Assembly: GCF_900583165.1 (NCBI RefSeq)
Contig: NZ_UTKY01000094.1
Coordinates: forward strand, 1-64,000
Source of the DNA: Pseudomonas viridiflava
Lineage (GTDB): Bacteria; Pseudomonadota; Gammaproteobacteria; Pseudomonadales; Pseudomonadaceae
Direction: 5' to 3'
DNA: 64,000 nt
Each line of letters begins with the position of its first letter. The first letter of the stretch is position 1. The notes beneath the pieces were generated by a model, which did no database searches, was not told the DNA's origin, and saw only the letters and a program-made list of their open reading frames with translations. The position numbers were made by a program, and so were the translations under genes. Positions 34,437 through 41,464 of the stretch are shown here, in pieces.

Positions 34437-35305
34437 CAGAACGCCCTCCGAAAGAAACGACCGGTAATGCCCTGGGGCAGTACGCGGATCAACACAATGG
34501 CCGCCAGCAGCAATGCCACTTCACCGAACACCGGGGTGCTGAAGAACGTCACCACCTGGCTGATCACACCAAAGCCACTGGCGGCGCTCAGGGTGCCGGT
34601 GATCACTGCACTACCACCGCCGATCACGGTGATAAAGGCCTTGGCAATGTAGCTGGCGCCCAAGGTCGGAATCACTCCGGTAAGCGGCGCCAACACCGCA
34701 CCACCCAGACCGGCCAGCGCCGCGCCCAGGCCAAACGTGAGGCTGTAGATGCGCCCGGGATTGGCCCCCAACGCCGCTGCCATCTTGGCGTTTTGCATGG
34801 TGGCGCGGGCACACAGGCCGAAGTGGGTAAAGCGCAGCAACGCCCACATGCCCAGCAGTACGGCCACTGCCACGCCGATCACAAACAGCCCGTAGCCGCT
34901 GGTTTGATAAGCGCCGATGGTGATGCCCGGCAATGGCGAGCTGATGCCCACCGTAGTATTGCCAAACAACATGGTTGCGGCACCCGTGAGCGCCAGGCTC
35001 AGGCCCCAGGTGGCGAGCATGGTGTCGATCATGCGGCCATACAGGTGCCGCACCAGCAGGCGCTCCACCAACATGCCGAACAACCCCACGCTCAATGGCG
35101 CCAGCACCAGGATCGAAATCCAGATAGGCACATGCAGGTGATGAGTGGCGAGCACGGCGACGTAACCGCCGAGCATCATGAATTCACCGTGGGCCAGGTT
35201 GATGATCTTCATCATCCCGAACACCACCGCCAGGCCGATGCTCAACAGCACCAGCGTGGCGATGGCGCCCACGATTTGCAGGGAAAAAATAGCAGCCCAA
35301 TCCAT
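34436..35305 (-). CDS. amide/urea-type ABC transporter permease (UrtB/LivH-like)
   Basis: Inner-membrane permease (289 aa) with the LivH hallmark GLAVVFGMMKIINLAHGEFMMLGGY near the N-terminus and the coupling segment CARATMQNAKMAAALGANPGRIY. The long N-terminal extension present in some UrtB proteins is absent. Lies 10 bp after the binding-protein gene. Confidence 0.9.
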   Translation of the reverse strand: MDWAAIFSLQIVGAIATLVLLSIGLAVVFGMMKIINLAHGEFMMLGGYVAVLATHHLHVPIWISILVLAPLSVGLFGMLVERLLVRHLYGRMIDTMLATWGLSLALTGAATMLFGNTTVGISSPLPGITIGAYQTSGYGLFVIGVAVAVLLGMWALLRFTHFGLCARATMQNAKMAAALGANPGRIYSLTFGLGAALAGLGGAVLAPLTGVIPTLGASYIAKAFITVIGGGSAVITGTLSAASGFGVISQVVTFFSTPVFGEVALLLAAIVLIRVLPQGITGRFFRRAF

Positions 35306-35315
35306 GTCGGCCTCC

Positions 35316-36554
35316 TTACAGCGCGATGCTGTATTGTTTGGCGTCGCGCGGGTTCTTCACCAAATCGCACACGGCGGCGGTGTCGGACGGCGCTTGCTGG
35401 GCAAAGCTTTCGACCACTTCCAGGCGGCGGTCGCGCACCTCGGCAATGTGTACGTCAAGAATGCAGTGGTGAGTGGCCGGGTCAACGCTGACCTTGCCGC
35501 TGGGCAGGTCGAGGCTGATGCCTTTTTCCAGGGCTTGGGTGACCGCCATGCGCTCCACCGTACCGGCCTGGCGCACACCTTCGGCCCACAGCATCATGCC
35601 TTGGTAGGCGCCCATGGCCAGTTCGGTGATGTAGGGGTAGTCGGCGCCAAAGCGCTTGTGGAAGCGCTCGACGAACGCTTGGTTTTGCGGGGTGGCCAGT
35701 TCCTGCACATAGTTCTGGCAGATCAGGATGCCGTTGCATTCCTCCGGCGACAGCACGATGTGCTCGTTGCCCCCGGCGAAGGTGGTGGATGCAATCGGCA
35801 ACTTGCCGGTCATGCCCGCGGCTTTCCATTGGCGGTAGAACGACATATGCGCGCCGCCCACCAGGGCCGACCAGACGAAGTCCGGCTTGGCCTCCTGGAT
35901 CTTCGAGATGGTCGCGCCGAAGTTGGTCACGTCCAGCGGGAAGAACTCGATGCCCACGCTTTCGCCACCGGCTTGTTCCACATACTTCTTCACCCAGGCG
36001 GTGACGATCTGCCCGTAGTTGTAGTCGGCCGCGACGATGTAGACCTTCTTGCCCCATTTTTTCGTGACATGGGACACCAGCTTTTCCACGGTCTGGCCGG
36101 GGGTAACGCCGGTGGCAAACACGTTGCGGTCACACACGCCGCCTTCGTACTGGTTGTTGTAGAAGTACAGGGTCTTGTAGCGGTCGAGCACCGGGCGCAC
36201 CACTTCCCGCGAGGCCGAGGTGATACCGGCGTGCACCACGGCGGCACGGTCCTTGAGCGCCGCCTGTTGGGCGTATTGGGCGTAGAGCTGCATGTTCGAC
36301 TGGGTGTCGTACTTGATCAGGTTTAGCGGGCGACCGAGCAGGCCGCCGGCGCCGTTGAGTTCTTCGACCGCGAAGGTCAGGGCGTCGACGATGGGTTTGC
36401 CATAGATGTCCAGGCCACCGGAGTTGTCGTAGAGCGAGGCGATATTGATCGCGTCATCGGCAGCAAATGCCGAGAAACTCTTCAAACTCAAGGTGGACAA
36501 TGCAGCAGCAGAAATAGCGGACGTACGCAGGAAAGCACGACGATTCATAGCCAT
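35316..36554 (-). CDS. amide/urea-type ABC transporter substrate-binding protein, Tat exported
   Basis: Periplasmic binding protein (412 aa, UrtA/FmdD-like). The N-terminus MNRRAFLRTSAISAAALSTL carries a twin-arginine motif, and a hydrophobic core ends near AFA-ADD, so export is probably via Tat. SLYDNSGGLDIYGKPI and GVCDRNVFATGVTPGQ are typical of the UrtA-like group. ATG 36554 is chosen because AGGAG lies 8 bp upstream; the ATG at 36548 is possible. First gene of the nine-gene operon, preceded by a long regulatory leader. Confidence 0.9.
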   Translation of the reverse strand: MAMNRRAFLRTSAISAAALSTLSLKSFSAFAADDAINIASLYDNSGGLDIYGKPIVDALTFAVEELNGAGGLLGRPLNLIKYDTQSNMQLYAQYAQQAALKDRAAVVHAGITSASREVVRPVLDRYKTLYFYNNQYEGGVCDRNVFATGVTPGQTVEKLVSHVTKKWGKKVYIVAADYNYGQIVTAWVKKYVEQAGGESVGIEFFPLDVTNFGATISKIQEAKPDFVWSALVGGAHMSFYRQWKAAGMTGKLPIASTTFAGGNEHIVLSPEECNGILICQNYVQELATPQNQAFVERFHKRFGADYPYITELAMGAYQGMMLWAEGVRQAGTVERMAVTQALEKGISLDLPSGKVSVDPATHHCILDVHIAEVRDRRLEVVESFAQQAPSDTAAVCDLVKNPRDAKQYSIAL

Positions 36555-36587
36555 TCGGAAGACTCCTGGAACCCAGGCCCAAACGTC

Positions 36588-36609
36588 CACCGCTGCCTGA
36601 AGGCAGGTG
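36588..36609 (-). promoter_or_regulatory. hairpin just upstream of the binding-protein ribosome site
   Basis: CACC-TGCC-TTCA-GGCA-gc-GGTG on the minus strand, a compact stem with a 2-nt bulge between the ANTAR-type hairpins and the Shine-Dalgarno. It may affect elongation or initiation. No U-tract of a classical terminator follows. Confidence 0.4.
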
Positions 36610-36666
36610 CGCTGGAAGAGGAAAGGTCTGGGAAGAAATGCAGGCGGGGGAAGGAGGGCCTGATTT

Positions 36667-36741
36667 CACATACCGACGACGCTGTCGGCTGAATGTGTGA
36701 GTCGTTTCGCTTGGAGACGCCAGCCGCATCGTTGAGGCTGG
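36667..36741 (-). promoter_or_regulatory. candidate ANTAR-binding dual hairpin in the leader RNA
   Basis: In the minus-strand transcript, hairpin 1 (36741-36720) has arms CCAGCCTC and GCGGCTGG around the loop AACGAU, with a single U-C mismatch in the stem. Hairpin 2 (36697-36667) has core arms GCCGAC and GUCGGU around the loop AGCGUC, extended by CACAU/AUGUG across a 3-nt bulge. Both loops are six bases with A at 1 and G at 4, the published ANTAR target signature. The operon encodes its own ANTAR protein. A clear U-tract terminator is not visible nearby. Confidence 0.7.
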
Positions 36742-36800
36742 GTCGCCCATCGCAAGGGGATGGGGGAAACGAGTACCGCAAGGCGCGGCGCTGTTTCAAA

Positions 36801-36816
36801 AGCAAGCTTCAGGCCA
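36801..36816 (-). promoter_or_regulatory. sigma-54 promoter of the amide operon
   Basis: TGGCCTGAAGCTTGCT on the minus strand: GG at -24 (36815-36814) and GC at -12 (36803-36802) with the required 10 bp between, close to TGGCACG-N4-TTGCW. Start of transcription would be near 36790, giving an untranslated leader of about 236 nt. Confidence 0.7.
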
Positions 36817-36904
36817 TAAACGCTATGTTTATGTTTTTCAAGGGGATGTTGACATGTTGCCGGTATGGATGCGCCCCAGAAACTGTCACCTGGGTAGAAA
36901 CGAC

Positions 36905-36919
36905 GCACGTTTGGGGTGC
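36905..36919 (-). promoter_or_regulatory. candidate NtrC enhancer site
   Basis: GCAC-N7-GTGC dyad, exactly the spacing of NtrC sites, centred about 122 bp upstream of the predicted sigma-54 start. The inner bases (CCCAAAC on the minus strand) match the consensus only partly. Suggests nitrogen-limitation control of the amide operon. Confidence 0.55.
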
Positions 36920-36991
36920 GCATTTGTTGGGACGGTAGCAGGGTGTGCCTCCCACCGGGACACCCCTAGGTCAAGTTCGGCAAAGAGCCAA

Positions 36992-37096
36992 ATGTGGGAG
37001 AGGCGGTGCGACGATTCGACTTGCCCCCGATAGCGGTGGGTCAGTCAGCACATGCATCAACAGACACACCGCCATCGGGGGCAAGCCCCCTCCCAC
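36992..37096. repeat. REPIN with a disrupted left arm
   Basis: The right arm is a normal GCCATCGGGGGCAAGCCCCC-TCCCACA palindrome. The left arm begins ATGTGGGAG but has about 16 extra bases before TTGCCCCCGATAGC, which breaks its own hairpin. The 36555-37151 gap holds this element and the amide-operon control region; no gene is seen. Confidence 0.8.
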
Positions 37097-37151
37097 AGGG
37101 GATCGCGGTGTGTTCTCAAATCAGGTCCGGCTCAAATCCAAATGGGGACAG

Positions 37152-38483
37152 TCAGCGCATATGCAAAATAATCGGGCTGCTGCTCGCCGGGTCTGTGTGC
37201 CCACGCAGTTTGCCCACCGCCTGGGCATCCACCGCGCCCCCTGCGTTGCCCCAGGTGCTGCGTACATAGCTCAGCACCTGGGCGATTTCCTGGTCAGACA
37301 ACTGCTCACGAAACGCCGGCATGCGATAGGCGTCCGGCACTCCGGCGACCACCACGCGTTGCGAGCCGTTAAGGGTGATGTTGATCGCCGAGGCGCTTTC
37401 CTTGGCCAGCGCGGACGTGGCACCGGCCAACGGCGGCATCCAGTCGGGCTGGCCCTTGCCGTCCTGGCCATGGCAGGACGCGCAGCGAGTCGCATAGGTG
37501 TGCGCACCTGGGCTGCTGTCGGTGGACGCCGTTTGGTACTGCCAAGGCGTGCCGTCACGCTGCGGGTCGCCCGGCAGTGATTTGAGGTAGCGGGCGATGG
37601 CCGCCAGGTCGTCGTCGGCCATGAACTGCGTGGAGTTGTTGAACGCCTCGGTCATCGAGCCATAGACCACCGCATGTTGGTTACGCCCGGTTTTCAGGAA
37701 CTGCACGATCTGCGGCTCGGTCCAGCGGCCCAGCCCGGTGTTGGGGTCTTGGCGCAGGCTGGGTGCGTACCAGCCGTCGAGCAGCGCGCCGGCGAGGTAG
37801 GGCTTGCCGGATTCGTCCAGCGCCTTTTCATTGAAGGCCAGGCTACGCGGCGTGTGGCAACTGCCACAGTGGCCAGGGCCCTGGACGATATACGCGCCAC
37901 GGTTCCACAACGCATCCTGCTCGGACTTGGCGGCGTAAGGCTCGCTGGGGGCGAACACGCCGTTCCACAGTGCAATGGGCCAGCGCAGGTTGAGCGGCCA
38001 GGGAATATCGCTGGGAATGTTCGGCTCGCTGGCCGGTTGCACGCCTTTCATAAAGAACGCATACAACGCACGCACGTCATCGTCGCTGAGCTTCACATAT
38101 GAAGGGTAGGGCATGGCCGGGTAAAGCCTGCGGCCCCCCGGTGCCACGCCGTGGCGCACGGCGCGGTCGAAGTCGGCCAGGCTGTAGGCGCCGATGCCGT
38201 GTTCGCGGTCCGGGGTGATGTTGGTGGCGTGAATCGCCCCCAGCGGCGTGGCCATTTCCAGGCCGCCGGCAAATGGCGTCTTGCCCGGCAGGCTGTGGCA
38301 GGCCACGCAGTCGCTCAAGCGCGCTACATATTCGCCACGGCTGACCAAGGCGGCGTCCACAGTGGGGGTTTGTTCAAGCGGTGAGGCGGGCTGGCGGGTG
38401 ACGTACCAGGCCAGCACGGCTGCGGCGACCAGGCAGGGCAGCGCCAGCCAGCCTGCGGTTCTTGCGAATCGACGGTTGTTCAT
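37152..38483 (-). CDS. triheme cytochrome c, electron-acceptor subunit of a molybdenum hydroxylase
   Basis: Membrane-anchored cytochrome c (443 aa) with one N-terminal hydrophobic segment (about 12-30) and three heme-binding CxxCH motifs: CVACH (about residue 58), CGSCH (about 206) and CASCH (about 347). This is the layout of the AdhB/gluconate-dehydrogenase type cytochromes that accompany periplasmic dehydrogenases. It follows the molybdopterin subunit by 16 bp, so it probably passes electrons from that enzyme to the quinone pool or an oxidase. Confidence 0.88.
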   Translation of the reverse strand: MNNRRFARTAGWLALPCLVAAAVLAWYVTRQPASPLEQTPTVDAALVSRGEYVARLSDCVACHSLPGKTPFAGGLEMATPLGAIHATNITPDREHGIGAYSLADFDRAVRHGVAPGGRRLYPAMPYPSYVKLSDDDVRALYAFFMKGVQPASEPNIPSDIPWPLNLRWPIALWNGVFAPSEPYAAKSEQDALWNRGAYIVQGPGHCGSCHTPRSLAFNEKALDESGKPYLAGALLDGWYAPSLRQDPNTGLGRWTEPQIVQFLKTGRNQHAVVYGSMTEAFNNSTQFMADDDLAAIARYLKSLPGDPQRDGTPWQYQTASTDSSPGAHTYATRCASCHGQDGKGQPDWMPPLAGATSALAKESASAINITLNGSQRVVVAGVPDAYRMPAFREQLSDQEIAQVLSYVRSTWGNAGGAVDAQAVGKLRGHTDPASSSPIILHMR

Positions 38484-38499
38484 GGGCGGTCTCGCTCGG

Positions 38500-40719
38500 T
38501 TAGCTGAAAGTGTGTCGGCTCAACGGCAGGCTGCGGATGCGCTGGCCGGTCAGTTGCGCCACCGCATTGGCCACGGCCGGCGCCACGGCGGGCAGCGGTG
38601 GTTCGCCGATGCCGCCCATTTTTTCGCCACTTTCGACGATCCGCACATGCACTTGCGCCATGCGCGAGGGCGGCAGGATCGGGTACAGGTCGTAATTGCG
38701 CGCCCGTGGCTTGCCGTCTACGTAGACCGCTTCTTCCAACAGTGCCTGGGATAAACCCAAAGCCACGGCGCCATTGACCTGCGCCTCGACAATCGCCGGG
38801 TTGACGATGCTGCCCGGGTCGATGGCTTCCCAGATCTGGTGCACCTTCACCTGGCCACTTTCAATCGACACTTCAGCGATCACTGCCGCATGAGAGCCGA
38901 ATGGTGACGCCATGGCCACCCCGCGCGCGCGGCGAGTGCCGTCTTCAGCGGTGTAGGGCCCGCGCTTCCAGCCGCCGGACAGTTCGCCCACCGCCTGCAG
39001 CAGCGTGGTCAGGCGAGGGTTATCGCGCAGCAAGTGCAGGCGCAACTCGTAAGGGTCGTGACCGCCCTTGTCCGCCAGCTCATCCAGGAACGCCTCATAG
39101 AAGAAGTCATTCAAGGAGTTACCCACCGAACGCCAGTAACCCAGCATGGCCGGGCCCTTGACGTAGATCTGTGCGATCCGTTTGTTGGGGATCGCATAGG
39201 CCTTGCCCGACAACCCTTCAAGGGCCGTGGGGTCGAGTTTTTCGCCCTGTTTGCCGGCGATCGCTTCGGTGGGGCCTTCGGTGGCGCTAACGGCTTCGAT
39301 GGCCACCGGCAGCCCTTTGTCATCCAGCGCGGCGCGGAACTTGACCACCGCCACCGGGCGCAACACGTCACGCAGGAACTCTTCCTCGCGGCTCCAGATC
39401 AGCTTGACCGGGCGACCCACCGCCTTGGCCAAGGCGATGGCCTGCGGGTACGGGCTGGCCGAGTCATACAGGAAATGCCGGCCGAAAAAACCGCCGAGCA
39501 AGGGTGAATGCAGGTTGATTTGCGCAATGTCCAAGCCGGTACGCTTGGCGATATCGGCGCGGAACATATCCGGCGCCTGGTTGGGCAGCCACACGTCCAG
39601 CGTGCCGTCGGGGTTGAAGCGGGCCAAGGCCGACGGCGGCTCGAGCTGGGCGTGGTGCAGGTATTGGTTGTGGTAGGTCGCTTCAACTTTGGTCTTGGCG
39701 CCGGATAACGCAGCGGTTACATCGCCTTCGTTTTCGTCGTCACGCGCAGGGCCTTGTTGGGCGGCGAGAAAATCACGGAAACCATCGCTGGAAAAGTCCG
39801 CCGGCATGGCGCGCACTTGAGAGTCGGCTCCGGGCTCCAGCCAGTCGACCTGAATCGCTTCCACCGCGCGTTTGGCGTGCCACCAACGTTCGGCCACCAC
39901 CGCCACAGCACCGGGTAGCTGGTGAACCGAATGCACGCCTTTCATGGCTTCCACTTGCGCCTGATTGCGCAGGCTGCCCACCGTCATGCCCAGGCGCGGC
40001 GCATGCTGCACGGCGGCGTGAAGCATGCCGTCAACCTTCTGGTCGATGCTGTACAGCGCCTTGCCGGTGGATTTGTCGTAGGCGTCCAGGCGCTTCACCG
40101 GTTTGCCGATCCAGCGGAACTGGCTCGGGTCGCGCAGCGTGATACTGGCCGGGTCGGGCACTGGCATATCAAGGGCTCGACCGGCCAACTCGCCGTAACC
40201 CAGCGAACGTCCGGAGGCGGCGTGCACCACGCGGCCCGGTTGGGTGGTCAGCTCGGCCACCGGCACACCCAGTTGCTCGGCACCGGCCTGCAGCAACATG
40301 GTGCGCGCCAGGGCGCCGAGGCGGCGCATGGTCGGGTAGCTCATGCGCACCGACATGCTGCCGCCGGTGATGCGCATACCGTTTTCCATCACCACATAGG
40401 CTTCGCCGGGCGGCGCGGCCTCGACCACGAAGGTGGCGGGGTCGGCATCCAGTTCTTCACCGACAATCTGCGCCATGGCGGTGTGGGTGCCCTGGCCGCC
40501 TTCCATGAAGGGGCTGAGCAGGCGCACGCTGCCGTCAGGGCGAATCTCCAAAAACGCAGGCACTTGGGTGCCGCGTTCAGCGGTTGTGGCCGCCTGCACT
40601 CTGGACGTACCCAGCGGCAGGCCGAAACCGATCACCAGCGCGCCCACGGCGGTACTGGCCAAAAAGCGTCGGCGCGACAGATTCACCGGCACATCGAACA
40701 GGTCTTTGGGTGTGTTCAT
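38500..40719 (-). CDS. xanthine-dehydrogenase-family molybdopterin-binding subunit (IorB-like)
   Basis: Large catalytic subunit (739 aa) of a molybdenum hydroxylase related to isoquinoline 1-oxidoreductase and aldehyde dehydrogenases. The N-terminal Tat signal SRRRFLASTAVGALVIGFG indicates export. Mo-cofactor stretches include FMEGGQGTHTAMAQIVGEEL and GGFFGRHFLYD, with the C-terminal GGIGEPPLPAVAPAVANA near the expected catalytic-glutamate region (GxGE). The substrate (an N-heterocycle or aldehyde) cannot be deduced. Start overlaps the iron-sulfur gene by one base. Confidence 0.88.
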   Translation of the reverse strand: MNTPKDLFDVPVNLSRRRFLASTAVGALVIGFGLPLGTSRVQAATTAERGTQVPAFLEIRPDGSVRLLSPFMEGGQGTHTAMAQIVGEELDADPATFVVEAAPPGEAYVVMENGMRITGGSMSVRMSYPTMRRLGALARTMLLQAGAEQLGVPVAELTTQPGRVVHAASGRSLGYGELAGRALDMPVPDPASITLRDPSQFRWIGKPVKRLDAYDKSTGKALYSIDQKVDGMLHAAVQHAPRLGMTVGSLRNQAQVEAMKGVHSVHQLPGAVAVVAERWWHAKRAVEAIQVDWLEPGADSQVRAMPADFSSDGFRDFLAAQQGPARDDENEGDVTAALSGAKTKVEATYHNQYLHHAQLEPPSALARFNPDGTLDVWLPNQAPDMFRADIAKRTGLDIAQINLHSPLLGGFFGRHFLYDSASPYPQAIALAKAVGRPVKLIWSREEEFLRDVLRPVAVVKFRAALDDKGLPVAIEAVSATEGPTEAIAGKQGEKLDPTALEGLSGKAYAIPNKRIAQIYVKGPAMLGYWRSVGNSLNDFFYEAFLDELADKGGHDPYELRLHLLRDNPRLTTLLQAVGELSGGWKRGPYTAEDGTRRARGVAMASPFGSHAAVIAEVSIESGQVKVHQIWEAIDPGSIVNPAIVEAQVNGAVALGLSQALLEEAVYVDGKPRARNYDLYPILPPSRMAQVHVRIVESGEKMGGIGEPPLPAVAPAVANAVAQLTGQRIRSLPLSRHTFS

Positions 40720-41174
40720 CAGGCACGCTCCGGCTTGGCCAGGTCATGCATGGCGGTGCGGATGGCGTTGTAGGTGCCGCAGCGGCACAGGTTGATCATT
40801 GCCGCTTCGATCTGCGCGTCATTGGGAACGGGCGTGTGCTTGAGCAATGCGGTGGCGGCCATGACCTGCCCGGATTGGCAGTAACCGCATTGCGCCACCT
40901 GGTTCTCGACCCAGGCCGCGACCACGCGTTTGCCTACGTCATCGGCCTCGATGGCCTCAATGGTGGTGATCTCACGCCCGACCACCGCCGCCACAGGCGT
41001 CACGCAACTGCGCACCACGTTGCCGTCGACCAGCACCGAACACGCGCCGCACTGGGCCAGGCCGCAGCCGTACTTGGTGCCGGTCAGCCCCAGGTCATCG
41101 CGGATCACCCACAACAAGGGCGTGTCCGCGTCCGCATCGACCTGATAGGCCTGTTTGTTAATACTTAATTCCAT
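40719..41174 (-). CDS. 2Fe-2S subunit of the molybdenum hydroxylase (IorA-like)
   Basis: A 151-aa protein with an N-terminal plant-type 2Fe-2S domain (cysteines in GCGLAQCGACSV) and a C-terminal four-helix 2Fe-2S domain (YCQSGQVM and LCRCGTYNAI). It has no signal sequence and is probably co-exported with the Tat-bearing large subunit. First gene of the three-gene operon; AGGTGAG precedes ATG 41174. Confidence 0.92.
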   Translation of the reverse strand: MELSINKQAYQVDADADTPLLWVIRDDLGLTGTKYGCGLAQCGACSVLVDGNVVRSCVTPVAAVVGREITTIEAIEADDVGKRVVAAWVENQVAQCGYCQSGQVMAATALLKHTPVPNDAQIEAAMINLCRCGTYNAIRTAMHDLAKPERA

Positions 41175-41354
41175 GGCTCACCTGCTGATCGACGGTAGGT
41201 ACGGCCTTTATGAATGCGGTGGCCGCTTATTGTCGAACTCTAGACCACTGCGCAAGGGGTAAGTATCCAGTGGTCGAGAAGTTCGCAGGATCAGGCAAGT
41301 ATTCAAGAGGATTAGGTCAGCTGCTCAGAGTGCTGCTGACACCCCCAATCCAAA

Positions 41355-41445
41355 ATGTGGGAGGGGGCTTGCCCCCGATAGCAGTGGATCAGCCAAAATT
41401 TCTGGCACTGATACATCGCTATCGGGGGCAAGCCCCCTCCCACAT
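41355..41445. repeat. REPIN
   Basis: Inverted pair of ATGTGGGAGGGGGCTTGCCC-type REPs separated by about 30 bp, between the 2Fe-2S gene start and the acyl-CoA synthetase end. The rest of 41175-41464 shows nothing clear. Confidence 0.92.
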
Positions 41446-41464
41446 TTTTAACCGAGTCAGGCAG

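Noticed and set aside
36849..36866. TTGACA on the plus strand, considered as a -35 box of a rightward promoter
   Set aside because: No -10 at proper spacing and no rightward gene follows; the region is better explained by the leftward sigma-54 promoter.
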